Shown: positions 6,256 through 14,894, counted from the stretch's first letter. The stretch is DNA of 21,968 nucleotides from RGIG5057 sp964642045 (GCA_964642045.1 CAZXLZ010000018.1:1-21968); one strand, 5' to 3'. The notes: generated by a model from the letters alone, not told the origin. Translations and numbers: made by a program.

Positions 6256-8424
6256 TCACAGCATTTTAGTTACACACACAGTTATAACTATGTATATAAA
6301 AAGTGTAATCATAGTAACAAAATCTGTACAAATAACAATTATAGGATTTTTAACTTCCAATTTATTATCTATCTTATCTAAAAATTTGTATTTCTTAAGT
6401 TTTAAAACTATAATTGCAATAACACTAACTACTGCAAATATAATTGCTATAATGCCCATTATATTTGAAAATGCATTAAAAATAGCATCTGACTTTTGCT
6501 CAAATATCATCTCTAGTACTCCTATCAAATTGTTTATAAAATGTAGTATCATAGATGGAATAATTGAGCCTGTATTATTAACAAGAATACAAAATACTAT
6601 TCCCATAAAAAATGCTGCTATACCTTGTGTTAAATTTTGATGTACCAAACCAAATGCAAGCGATGAACATATTGTAGCAAATACTACACCATATCTTTTC
6701 AAACTTCCAAATATAGCCTTCCTAAATAAAAGTTCCTCAAATATTGCTGGAAGCACTGCTATCTCTATAACAGCAAGCACGCAGTAAATTACTTTAGAAA
6801 AATCAAGATTCATATACTTAGTGTAATCAATTTCAGAAGTATTTATAAGTGTGGATAGAATTTGCACAATCCATAGCATTCCAAAAGCTATTAATATAGC
6901 AATAAATTTATGCTTAAAACTAGTCTTTTTTTGTTCTTCTTTCTTTTCATAATTACTATTTTTTAAATACCAATATGCAGGATAAATACCAGCAATCCAT
7001 ACAAGTATAGAGACTATATATGTTACTATCACATTCGAATTTGTACTCAATACTAAAGTTTGTATTATCCCTAGCACATTTGAACATATCAGATAAATTA
7101 TAAGTGCCATTGATACCTTTGATACACTAAGTTTTAATTTTGATGAGTTAAGATCATTTTTTATGAGCTTATCTACTCTTTCTTCTTTTTTGCTTCCTTT
7201 ATTTATACTAAGAAGTCCTCTTTTAAATAGTTTAGAGCCAAATATTGTTGCAATAATCATCACTACAACACTAATTATGACTGATATTATAGCAAAAACT
7301 AAGTTTACTTGACCTAAAAGCAAAAGCTTTGGAACTGCTACTGCAGACACAACTGGTATAAGTGACACAATCTTAAAAAATATATTTACATTTTCCTTAA
7401 CAGGAATTATATTTGGGAAAAACATTGTAGCAAATATTACAAATAGAAGTACTAACACTGTTGAATTTGATACATCTGACATATTATTTACCCTAGAAGA
7501 TATAACTGCCTGTACAATAGATAATATGAATATTGCAAGTATTGACTGAAGTATAAGTATCAGTGTAGCTTGAACTACAATAGGTTTTAGTGACATTGTA
7601 AGTCCGAGTGATATTAAATTTTCCATATCAGGTGCACCTAAGAAACTTTGAATAAGCGTTGTATTAATAAGTGATGCAACAAGAAAGTAAATAGCCTCTA
7701 AAGCTGTCTGCAGTATAACAACTATAATTGTTTGTAATATATTGTACCAAAGATATGCGTTTTCACTGATTCCAGTAAGCATATACTCAGTAGTTCTACT
7801 TATTTTTTCCATTCCAATGGTCGAAGCAAGTGTTGATGCTATAAATATAAATAAGAAATAAAGTATAAATGTAACTATAAAGAATATTGAAGAATTTTCT
7901 TCATATGTACTCACATCCATTTCAGTTATAACTCTATTTATATTTACAGATGTATTTAATTTTTCTGCTTCCTCTATACTAATATAATTTTTCTCTGAAA
8001 ATACTTCATTTCTAACAGAATTCACAGCTTTCTCTATTATTTTATATTTACTAATATCTATGTATTCTTTGGAAGTAATAGTTGCTACAATATAATTTTT
8101 ATCATCATATTTAACGTCTATGGCTATGCAACCTTCTGCTATTTTATTTTCTTCATAAGGAATAACTTCTATTTCGCTATTATTCTCATTTAGTATATAT
8201 TTTTGGAGTTTTGATGTTTCGTCATTTATCATAAATTTAACTATATCTTTATTATCAGTGTTTTCTGAAGATTTTTTTAAATTTATTATTTCTTTTACTG
8301 TATTAAAATTAACTGCAACTATTGTTGCTATTACCATAAGTATATTTACAATTATCCATACCTTATTTTTAAATGTTTGCTCAACTCCAAATAAAGTAAG
8401 TCTAAGTAATTTCTTATTCTTCAT
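6256..8424 (-). CDS. NatB-like ABC permease fused to a CPBP intramembrane protease
   Basis: I choose the ATG at 8424 (722 residues), eight codons inside a longer frame that opens with TTG. The ATG has AGGTGA at good spacing and overlaps the ATPase gene by 11 bp. The N-terminal half is an ABC-2 permease: one helix near residues 20-40, an extracytoplasmic loop of about 140 residues, then a cluster of helices. After a charged linker, the C-terminal half is a CPBP (CAAX protease/bacteriocin-processing) domain with all its motifs: EELLFR at 563-568, His595 in FGLVHQN, and HFINN from His628. CPBP proteins are membrane glutamic-type proteases or scaffold homologues. Such fusions accompany NatA-type ATPases in clostridia and are usually called sodium or antimicrobial-peptide export components. 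The substrate here is unknown. Confidence 0.85.
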   Translation of the reverse strand: MKNKKLLRLTLFGVEQTFKNKVWIIVNILMVIATIVAVNFNTVKEIINLKKSSENTDNKDIVKFMINDETSKLQKYILNENNSEIEVIPYEENKIAEGCIAIDVKYDDKNYIVATITSKEYIDISKYKIIEKAVNSVRNEVFSEKNYISIEEAEKLNTSVNINRVITEMDVSTYEENSSIFFIVTFILYFLFIFIASTLASTIGMEKISRTTEYMLTGISENAYLWYNILQTIIVVILQTALEAIYFLVASLINTTLIQSFLGAPDMENLISLGLTMSLKPIVVQATLILILQSILAIFILSIVQAVISSRVNNMSDVSNSTVLVLLFVIFATMFFPNIIPVKENVNIFFKIVSLIPVVSAVAVPKLLLLGQVNLVFAIISVIISVVVMIIATIFGSKLFKRGLLSINKGSKKEERVDKLIKNDLNSSKLKLSVSKVSMALIIYLICSNVLGIIQTLVLSTNSNVIVTYIVSILVWIAGIYPAYWYLKNSNYEKKEEQKKTSFKHKFIAILIAFGMLWIVQILSTLINTSEIDYTKYMNLDFSKVIYCVLAVIEIAVLPAIFEELLFRKAIFGSLKRYGVVFATICSSLAFGLVHQNLTQGIAAFFMGIVFCILVNNTGSIIPSMILHFINNLIGVLEMIFEQKSDAIFNAFSNIMGIIAIIFAVVSVIAIIVLKLKKYKFLDKIDNKLEVKNPIIVICTDFVTMITLFIYIVITVCVTKML

Positions 8425-9316
8425 ATGTCTCACCTGCTTTTTCCACAAATATATCTTCTAAACTTAAATTATCTAGTATAATACTTTGCAAATCATATTT
8501 TTTAATATTATCAAGTACATTATGAGCATTTGAATTACCATTTATATATATATAATAAGTATCAATCTTATCTTTTGTAATCTTATATATATTCTCATTG
8601 CTATTTTTTAAACTCTCTATATCAATCTTTCCTACTACTTCTATTTTTTTCTTATCATATGAGTTTTTTATTTCGTTAAGATTACCTTTTAAAACCTCAT
8701 GACCTTTATTTATCATTAAAATATCATCACATATACTTTCTACATTATCCATTTGATGAGAAGAAAATATTATCATCTTACCTTGACTTTTAAGTTCTAA
8801 TATTACTTCTTTAAGTTCTGATATACTGAATGGATCTAGTCCACTAAATGGTTCATCTAATATTATTAAATCAGGATTATGCATAACAGCTACTATAAAT
8901 TGTAATTTTTGTCTATTTCCCTTTGATATCTTCTTAATTTTAGTATTTAAATATTCAGAAATATTGAATTTTTCAAGCCAGTATATTAAAGAATCTGTTA
9001 TCTCATCTGTCGTCATATTTTTTAAAATTCCAAACATGCAAAACTGCTCATATACTGTATATTCAGCTGTAAGGCATCCTTCTTCAATAAGAAAACCTAC
9101 TTTATTTAAAATACTCTCATCTATTTTTTTACCATCTAAAGTTATATTACCTGAGTCACTATCAAAGATATTCATTATACATCTAAACATTGTGGATTTT
9201 CCAGCACCATTACGTCCAAGTATACCAAGAATATGTCCCTCTTTTGCTTCAAAAGAAATATTATTAAGTGCTGTGAAATTTCCAAACTTTTTACACAAGT
9301 TATTTACTATTAACAT
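8414..9316 (-). CDS. NatA-like ABC transporter ATP-binding protein
   Basis: A 300-residue ATPase if started at the ATG at 9316, which has AAGGTGA at the right spacing. A longer frame opening with GTG at 9355 would begin inside the promoter spacer and is rejected. Walker A is GRNGAGKST at 34-42, the signature loop is ISKGNRQ near 130-136 (a variant of LSGGQ), Walker B is LIILDEP at 150-156, and the switch His is in SSHQMD at 185-190. The segment LIEEGCL near 76-82 is of the NatA/bacitracin-exporter type. A C-terminal domain of about 90 residues follows. Its stop overlaps the start of the permease-protease gene, so the two form a two-gene operon that powers export across the membrane. Substrate unknown. 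Confidence 0.92.
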   Translation of the reverse strand: MLIVNNLCKKFGNFTALNNISFEAKEGHILGILGRNGAGKSTMFRCIMNIFDSDSGNITLDGKKIDESILNKVGFLIEEGCLTAEYTVYEQFCMFGILKNMTTDEITDSLIYWLEKFNISEYLNTKIKKISKGNRQKLQFIVAVMHNPDLIILDEPFSGLDPFSISELKEVILELKSQGKMIIFSSHQMDNVESICDDILMINKGHEVLKGNLNEIKNSYDKKKIEVVGKIDIESLKNSNENIYKITKDKIDTYYIYINGNSNAHNVLDNIKKYDLQSIILDNLSLEDIFVEKAGETYEE

Positions 9317-9334
9317 TATTTTCACCTTAGGATA

Positions 9335-9363
9335 ATTATATATTATTTTTTTCACATTGTAAA
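9335..9363 (-). promoter_or_regulatory. Sigma-A promoter of the ABC operon
   Basis: On the minus strand, TTTACA (9358-9363), 17 bp, TATAAT (9335-9340). The predicted start is only about 12-15 bases before the ATG at 9316, so the leader is very short and supports that start codon. It is divergent from the RNA promoter at 9410-9438. Confidence 0.75.
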
Positions 9364-9409
9364 CAATAATATGCTATATATTTGTAAAAGAAAAGTTAGT
9401 AAATTTTTG

Positions 9410-9438
9410 TTGACAATTTGCATATAATATGATATAAT
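9410..9438 (+). promoter_or_regulatory. Perfect consensus sigma-A promoter of the large noncoding RNA
   Basis: TTGACA (9410-9415), 17 bp, TATAAT (9433-9438) on the plus strand, the only convincing plus-strand promoter in the window. Transcription should start near 9445. Confidence 0.88.
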
Positions 9439-9444
9439 CGGTTT

Positions 9445-10147
9445 TATGATTTCAAAAATAATCTATTTATAATTAAAAAGGAGGATTTTAGAGTAATTAA
9501 ATATATTTATTAATATTGATTGATTCGGCTTTTAAAGCACAAAAGCTTATCGCATAAAAATAACCTATTTTATCGGTTTTACTTAGAGTATTACCCGAGC
9601 TCATATAAAATGGGAATGTACGAATTTAAAAAGTAGCTGTATTTTGTCGCGACATTATGCAGCATTACTAACGGAGGAGGTATAATATGAAAATTTGCCT
9701 TTCAGGTTTTACTTAAACCTGATAAATCTTGACTTTGATGGTGGATTTATATTATATTATCACTAAAGACAGTACGAGAACAACAATAAGACGTCTGAAA
9801 TCATCCATATCTAAAGTTAAGATTTTAAAATTCAATCAATGTTTGCAAACATCAGAAAATTCAGTACTCTATCTATTTAAGAAAGGATGGGTTTATGTGG
9901 GACGAATTAGTCCTTTGGTAACTTTAAACATGCGGTAATGGCCGGAAAGTTCGGGCTATAAATCCGCTGAAATGCGAAGAATAAGTCATAAAGTTTAAGG
10001 CTAATTTCGCTTCTTAGCTTTAAAATACGTATAGCCGCTTTTTTAAATAATTACTGCGGCGTTATAAGATTGAAGCGATTGAAATATCAAAATCCAATTA
10101 TTACAAGCTTAGTCTCCCTTACTTTGAGTGTAAGGGAGACTTTTTTA
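9445..10147 (+). ncRNA. Large structured noncoding RNA candidate, about 700 nt, family not assigned
   Basis: A plus-strand unit between a perfect promoter and a perfect terminator, in a window where all protein genes run the other way. The only sizeable frame inside (9729-9938) opens with TTG, has no binding site and looks accidental. Helices seen by eye: a closing pair of the ends, GGATTTT (9483-9489) with AAAATCC (10089-10095), continued by ATAATT (9468-9473) with AATTAT (10096-10101); 9528-9533 with 9541-9546; a 10-bp helix 9564-9573 with 9605-9614; 8 bp at 9702-9709 with 9715-9722; a 14-base palindrome at 9839-9852; GCGG (9932-9935) with CCGC (9964-9967); 11 bp at 9994-10004 with 10014-10024; and GCCGC (10034-10038) with GCGGC (10056-10060). 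The loop at 10007-10013 can form a 7-bp pseudoknot with 10072-10078. Size and style recall OLE, GOLLD and ROOL RNAs. It is not tmRNA, RNase P RNA, SRP RNA or 6S RNA by their known motifs. Confidence 0.75.
9687..9716 (+). other. Possible 9-codon ORF with an ideal ribosome binding site inside the RNA
   Basis: GGAGGAGG (9673-9680) stands six bases before an ATG that opens MKICLSGFT and a TAA stop. The stop falls in the perfect 8-bp hairpin at 9702-9722. It could be a translated peptide, or the purine run could be a structural element of the RNA. No downstream gene exists for it to control as a leader peptide. Confidence 0.35.
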
Positions 10148-10149
10148 TT
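10111..10149 (+). terminator. Strong terminator of the large noncoding RNA
   Basis: A perfect 12-bp stem (10111-10122 with 10130-10141) with a 7-nt loop, followed by TTTTTATTT. Confidence 0.92.
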
Positions 10150-10164
10150 TATATATAAAATATA

Positions 10165-10196
10165 CTCCTAAACTTTCATTTTTTTAAGTTTAGGAG
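10165..10196 (-). terminator. Terminator of the gltX-ileS operon
   Basis: A perfect 11-bp stem (10186-10196 with 10165-10175) with a 10-nt loop, 6 bases after the ileS stop. The minus-strand tail is TATATTTTATATAT. On the plus strand the stem is followed by CTATTTTT, so it may also back up the RNA terminator just to its left. Confidence 0.75.
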
Positions 10197-10202
10197 CTAT
10201 TT

Positions 10203-13004
10203 TTACATATTATCTAAACATTTTTTACACAAATCTTTATGCTGAGTATCTCTGCCAACACTGTCAGAATATGTCCAACATCTAGCACATTTTGAACCAT
10301 ATGCTTTATTAACTGTTATTTTTCTTTCTTCAGATTTATTTACTTCAAACTGAGATACAATGCATATAAGTGCTATATTTTTTTCATTTTTCTTTACAAA
10401 CTCATATTCTTCATCATCATTTGTTTCAAATGTTATAACTGCATCTAAGTTTTGACCTATAACTTTATTTGCCCTTGCTTCTTCTAAATATTTTGCAAAT
10501 TCATCTCTAAGTTTAAACATTCTATCCCATTTTTCTACCAATTCCATATCATTATATTCTGGTCTTTCAGTTGGAAATCCACCAAGCATAACAGTTAAAG
10601 AATCTGAAATTTGCTTATGTCTCATAAATGACCAAACTTCTTCAGCTGTAAATGGAAGTATTGGAGCTATAAGTTTTACAAGAACTCTTAGAATATCATT
10701 CATAGTTGACTGACTGCTTCTTCTTAGAGTATGATTTACTCTAAATGTATATAGTCTATCCTTTATAACATCTAAATATTTACTACTAAGCTCTGCTGTT
10801 ACAAATCTATGAAGCTCGCTGTATATTAAATGAAAATCATATTCATCATACGCAGAATTTACATACTCAATAAGTTTATTTAGTCTATATAATATATACT
10901 TGTCAAGTTCATCTCTATTTTCATAAGGAACAATATCTGTATCGATATTAAAATCATTTAAATTTCCAAGTAAAAATCTTATAGTATTTCTAAGTTTTTT
11001 GTATACCTCTGATACTTGAGCAATAATATCTTCAGAATATCTTACTTCTGTTTGGAAGTCTGATGAAACAGCCCAAAGCCTTAATATATCAGCTCCATAT
11101 TTATTTACAACATCTATTGGATCGATACCATTACCGAGTGACTTAGACATTTTTCTTCCTTGTCCATCAACAACCATACCATGAGTTAGTACTTCTTTAT
11201 ATGGGGCATAGCCACGTGTTGCGACAGATGTTAAAAGTGATGATTGGAACCATCCTCTATACTGATCATTTCCTTCCATGTATAAATCTGCCACATCTGT
11301 TTCAATTCCATATTTTTTCTGTGCCAAAACTGAGCTATATGTAGATCCAGAATCAAACCAAACATCCATGATATCTGTTTCTTTAACAAATTCAGTGCAT
11401 CCACATTCTTCACATTTTGCCATATCTTTAAGTATCTGAGAGGATGAAAGTTCAAACCACATATTAGATCCATTAACGCTCGTTAAAGTTTTTATTCTTT
11501 CAATTGTATTTTCATTTATTAATTCTTTATTACAGTTTTTACAGTAAAATATAGGTATTGGGACTCCCCAAGTTCTTTGTCTAGAAATGCACCAATCATT
11601 TCTATCTTTTACCATGTTTGTCATTCTTTCATTTCCCCATGAAGGATGCCATTTTACATTGTTTATCTCATTTAATACTTTATCTCTAAATCCCTTTACT
11701 GATGCAAACCACTGAGTTGTAGCACGGTAAATAACAGGTTTTTTACATCTCCAGCAGTGAGGATATTGATGAAGAAGTGTTTTTATTCCCATTAGGTCCC
11801 CTGTTTCTTTTAATTTTTCTATAATAGCTGCATTTGCATCTGAATATTTAAGACCTTCGAACTCTTTCGCCTCTTTAGTCATAAATCCTTTGTTATCAAC
11901 AGGCACTATTATATCTATATCACCATATCTTTTACATACTAGATAATCTTCATGACCATGTCCTGGAGCTGTATGTACAAGTCCAGTACCAACATCTAAA
12001 GTTACCTCTAAATCAGTAGGTAAGCCAAGTAATATTCTAGATTTGCCTTCGAAATTTAAAGGTTTCGTGCAAGTTATTCCTTCTAATTCTTTTCCTTTTA
12101 CTTCTTTAATTTTCATGTAATCTGATATCATCATATCAGAAGTTACTTTTTCAAGCATCTGACTTGCTACAATATATCTTACCTGTTTACCTTTTTCAGC
12201 CGTTTCTATTATAGCGTAATCAAAATCAGGATTTACGGTTATAGCTTGATTTCCAGGAAGTGTCCAAGGTGTAGTAGTCCAAATTACTACGTAATTTTCT
12301 GTGCAAGGAGTAAGTGAGTCAAATATACCATTTGTATTATCATTATCAATTTTAAATCTAACATAAATAGAATTTGTTTCATGATCTGCATACTCAATCT
12401 CTGCTTCAGCAAGTGCTGTTTCACAGTCACTACACCAATATACAGGTTTTAAATCCCTATATATATATCCTTCTTTATACATTTTCCAAAACACATCAAT
12501 TTGAGATACCTCAAATTCAGGATCAAGTGTTAAATATATATTATTTTCATAATCTCCAAGACCACCAAGTCTTTTAAACTGAGCTGACTGATTTTTTACA
12601 GCATTAAGAGCATACTCACGGCAAATATCTCTAAAAGCAGCTGCTCCTACATCATCTTTAAATATTTTCTTTTCTACTTGGACCTTTTTCTCAATTGGAA
12701 GTCCATGTGTATCCCATCCTGGAACATAAGGACTGTAGTATCCATTCATTGTTTTGAATCTTACAATTATATCTTTTATAATTTTATTTAATGAATGTCC
12801 CATATGTATATCGCCATTTGCATATGGGGGTCCATCATGAAGAATAAATTTTTTACCTGTTTCTTTATTTTTTTCTAATATTTTACTATATACCTTACCA
12901 GCTTCTAATCTTTTTGCTATTAGTGGCTCTCTTTCTGGTAAATTTCCACGCATCGGGAAATCTGTCTTTGGCAAATTCAATGTTTGTGAATAATCTTCTG
13001 CCAT
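10203..13004 (-). CDS. ileS: Isoleucine--tRNA ligase
   Basis: A 933-residue class I aminoacyl-tRNA synthetase that charges tRNA-Ile in the cytoplasm. The HIGH motif is HMGH at 67-70, preceded by DGPPYANGDI, and KMSKS is at 618-622. The editing (CP1) domain carries WTTTPWTLPGN at 242-252 and GTGLVHTAPGHGHEDY at 339-354, which remove misactivated Val. The anticodon-binding helical region follows, and a C-terminal zinc knuckle ends the protein with Cys906, Cys909, Cys926 and Cys929. The length matches the bacterial IleS type that has this C-terminal zinc domain. The ATG at 13004 has AAAAGGAGG upstream and lies 16 bp after gltX, so the two are cotranscribed. No T-box leader fits in the gap. A terminator follows. 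Confidence 0.98.
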   Translation of the reverse strand: MAEDYSQTLNLPKTDFPMRGNLPEREPLIAKRLEAGKVYSKILEKNKETGKKFILHDGPPYANGDIHMGHSLNKIIKDIIVRFKTMNGYYSPYVPGWDTHGLPIEKKVQVEKKIFKDDVGAAAFRDICREYALNAVKNQSAQFKRLGGLGDYENNIYLTLDPEFEVSQIDVFWKMYKEGYIYRDLKPVYWCSDCETALAEAEIEYADHETNSIYVRFKIDNDNTNGIFDSLTPCTENYVVIWTTTPWTLPGNQAITVNPDFDYAIIETAEKGKQVRYIVASQMLEKVTSDMMISDYMKIKEVKGKELEGITCTKPLNFEGKSRILLGLPTDLEVTLDVGTGLVHTAPGHGHEDYLVCKRYGDIDIIVPVDNKGFMTKEAKEFEGLKYSDANAAIIEKLKETGDLMGIKTLLHQYPHCWRCKKPVIYRATTQWFASVKGFRDKVLNEINNVKWHPSWGNERMTNMVKDRNDWCISRQRTWGVPIPIFYCKNCNKELINENTIERIKTLTSVNGSNMWFELSSSQILKDMAKCEECGCTEFVKETDIMDVWFDSGSTYSSVLAQKKYGIETDVADLYMEGNDQYRGWFQSSLLTSVATRGYAPYKEVLTHGMVVDGQGRKMSKSLGNGIDPIDVVNKYGADILRLWAVSSDFQTEVRYSEDIIAQVSEVYKKLRNTIRFLLGNLNDFNIDTDIVPYENRDELDKYILYRLNKLIEYVNSAYDEYDFHLIYSELHRFVTAELSSKYLDVIKDRLYTFRVNHTLRRSSQSTMNDILRVLVKLIAPILPFTAEEVWSFMRHKQISDSLTVMLGGFPTERPEYNDMELVEKWDRMFKLRDEFAKYLEEARANKVIGQNLDAVITFETNDDEEYEFVKKNEKNIALICIVSQFEVNKSEERKITVNKAYGSKCARCWTYSDSVGRDTQHKDLCKKCLDNM

Positions 13005-13020
13005 ATATTTGTCCTCCTTT

Positions 13021-14691
13021 TTATATATTTTTTAATAGATTATTAAATCTTTCTTTTACCTTATCTTCACCGATAGTACTCATGATATAGAACATATCTG
13101 GTGTATTTTTTCTATTTGTAAGTGCTATCCTTATAATAGTTGAAGCATCTGCTATACTTCCAATATATGCTTCTTTATTCTGCTTATACTCTTTCATATC
13201 ACTGCAGAAGCCTACTTCTGACGCTACACTTTTTATTTTGTTAAACCAAGTATCTTTATCATCTAATATGCTATACTTAGCTATATATCTAGTTATAACA
13301 TCTACTACTATTTCTTTAGTTATTTTTTCATTAAATTCAAATTTGTAACCATTTTCTTTTATATCTTTCTCATATAAATCATCAAAGAAGTAAAAGAAGT
13401 TTTCTATTATATCTTCATATTTTACTAAATCTTTCCTTATTTTTACTGCATTATCTCTTTCAATAGCAAATACTTTTAAAGTATAATCCTTATCACGATT
13501 TATAAGATTATATATTTCTTCATTATATTCTTTTGACCATATATTTACTTTTTCAAATAATTCTAAAGAATTGTTTTTAGCTATATTTTCTTTTGCTATG
13601 TCATTTATTTTCTGAATATCAAAAAGTGCTCCAGCTGTATTCATTTTAGAAAGTCTAAGAGTAAATTCAGCTATAGACGCATCTTTATTTTTAATTCTCC
13701 AAGGCTCAAAATCTGAGTTTATAATAGTGTAAAGATACTCTATCATAGCTTCTTTAGGGTAACCTGCTTTTAAGAAGTATGTAACTGCTGCTTCCTTATC
13801 TTTTCTTTTACTTAGTTTTCTTTTACTTTCTCCATCATTTATCATTATATTTGGAAGATGTGCATATTTTAATCTTTCAAATCCTAATCTATCAAAAAGC
13901 TCTAAGTGCACTGGAACAGATGGTATCCATTCTTCTCCTCTTATAACTAAAGTTGTTCTCATAAAGTGATCATCAACTGCATGTGCAAAGTGATAGGTAG
14001 GTAAATTATCTGATTTTATAATTACAATATCTTGGTCATTTTCTGCTATTTCTATTTTTCCCTTTACTTCATCTACAAACGAAATCTTCTTTAAATGATT
14101 TCCGCTGCTTCTAAACCTTACTATGTACTTTTCACCAGATTTTACTCTTTCTATCATTTCTTCTACAGATATATTTCTACATCTTGCATATATTCCATAA
14201 TATCCAGATATTTGTTTATTTTTTTCTTGCATCTTTCTTGTAGCATCAAGCATCTCTGGAGTACAAAAGCAAGGATATGCAAATCCTTTTTTTACAAGTT
14301 CTTTTGCACATATATGGTATATATCTTCTCTTTCACTTTGAGTATATGGTCCATACTTACCTTTTTCTTCGTTAACATTTATTACGCCTTCATCTGGAAC
14401 TATTCCAAACTTCCTCATTTCATAAATTAAGCTTTCTAAACTACCTTCTACTTGTCTTTTTTTATCAGTATCCTCTATTCTTAAGAAAAATACACCATTT
14501 GACTGATTGGCAAGCTTCATATTTAAAAGTGATGTAAATAGTGCACCTGTATGCAAAAATCCTGTTGGTGATGGTGCAAATCTTGTAACTTCTCCTTCTA
14601 CGCTTCTTTTTGGATATCTTTTTTCTAAATCTTCTATTGTTTCCTTAATATTTGGAAACATAAGGTCTGCTAGCTCTAAATATTTCTCCAA
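13021..14691 (-). CDS. gltX: Glutamate--tRNA ligase, long clostridial form
   Basis: A 556-residue class I synthetase of the GlnRS/GluRS family. The HIGH-like motif lies in RFAPSPTGFLHTGAL (37-51), TYHFAHAVDDHFM at 232-244 and RGEEW at 251-255 line the active site, and KLSKR at 292-296 is the KMSKS equivalent. The C-terminal half is an all-helical anticodon-binding region. The length exceeds the common form of about 480 residues and matches the clostridial variant. It may charge tRNA-Glu only, or tRNA-Gln as well; the sequence does not decide. The start is TTG at 14691, with AAGGGAG eight bases upstream and no better in-frame choice. It is the first gene of a gltX-ileS operon driven by the promoter at 14721-14749. 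Confidence 0.93.
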   Translation of the reverse strand: MEKYLELADLMFPNIKETIEDLEKRYPKRSVEGEVTRFAPSPTGFLHTGALFTSLLNMKLANQSNGVFFLRIEDTDKKRQVEGSLESLIYEMRKFGIVPDEGVINVNEEKGKYGPYTQSEREDIYHICAKELVKKGFAYPCFCTPEMLDATRKMQEKNKQISGYYGIYARCRNISVEEMIERVKSGEKYIVRFRSSGNHLKKISFVDEVKGKIEIAENDQDIVIIKSDNLPTYHFAHAVDDHFMRTTLVIRGEEWIPSVPVHLELFDRLGFERLKYAHLPNIMINDGESKRKLSKRKDKEAAVTYFLKAGYPKEAMIEYLYTIINSDFEPWRIKNKDASIAEFTLRLSKMNTAGALFDIQKINDIAKENIAKNNSLELFEKVNIWSKEYNEEIYNLINRDKDYTLKVFAIERDNAVKIRKDLVKYEDIIENFFYFFDDLYEKDIKENGYKFEFNEKITKEIVVDVITRYIAKYSILDDKDTWFNKIKSVASEVGFCSDMKEYKQNKEAYIGSIADASTIIRIALTNRKNTPDMFYIMSTIGEDKVKERFNNLLKNI

Positions 14692-14720
14692 TTTAATCTC
14701 TCCCTTTTTTACAAGTACAT

Positions 14721-14749
14721 ATTTTACTACATAGCTATGGTTTTTGCAA
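14721..14749 (-). promoter_or_regulatory. Sigma-A type promoter of the gltX-ileS operon
   Basis: On the minus strand, TTGCAA (14744-14749), 17 bp, TAAAAT (14721-14726). The start of transcription is expected about 20 bases before the TTG codon, so there is no room for a T-box or riboswitch. Confidence 0.6.
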
Positions 14750-14851
14750 GCAAATTTAAAACATAAGATTATTTTTAGTGAACAATTTATAAAAAAGTAA
14801 TTACATGTTGTTTTATTTATAACTATATTCGATACAAAAAAATATATTAAT

Positions 14852-14894
14852 AAGGTACCCTAGAGTTAAAATTATTTTAACTTTAAGATACCTT
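14852..14894 (-). terminator. Long hairpin downstream of the DUF4143 ATPase gene, probable terminator
   Basis: Two nested perfect stems: AAGGTA (14852-14857) with TACCTT (14889-14894), and inside it AGTTAAAA (14864-14871) with TTTTAACT (14875-14882) around a TTA loop. On the minus strand a T7 run lies about ten bases beyond. The rest of the gene-free stretch 14750-15067 holds only the 23-bp-period repeats at 14972-15069 and otherwise plain AT-rich sequence. Confidence 0.45.

Noticed and set aside
8425..8448. TTG-started extension of the permease-protease gene
   Set aside because: The ATG at 8424 has AGGTGA at proper spacing; the TTG has none.
8964..9335. Plus-strand frame antisense to the ABC ATPase gene
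   Set aside because: It is a shadow of the strongly conserved ATPase frame and has no promoter or binding site. The same reasoning applies to the other plus-strand frames at 1218, 3040, 4057, 6251, 8258, 12374, 14095, 14507, 15624, 16793, 16938, 16960, 18261 and 20327, and to the minus-strand frame at 11231 inside ileS.
9729..9938. Plus-strand 69-residue frame inside the RNA locus
   Set aside because: It opens with TTG, has no ribosome binding site, has unusual composition, and overlaps several inverted repeats of the RNA.
9931..9967. Resemblance of GGCCGGAAAGTTCGGGCT to the RNase P RNA GAGGAAAGTCCGGGCT box
   Set aside because: The matching is partial, and the other universal RNase P elements (such as ACAGAA) are missing at the expected distance.
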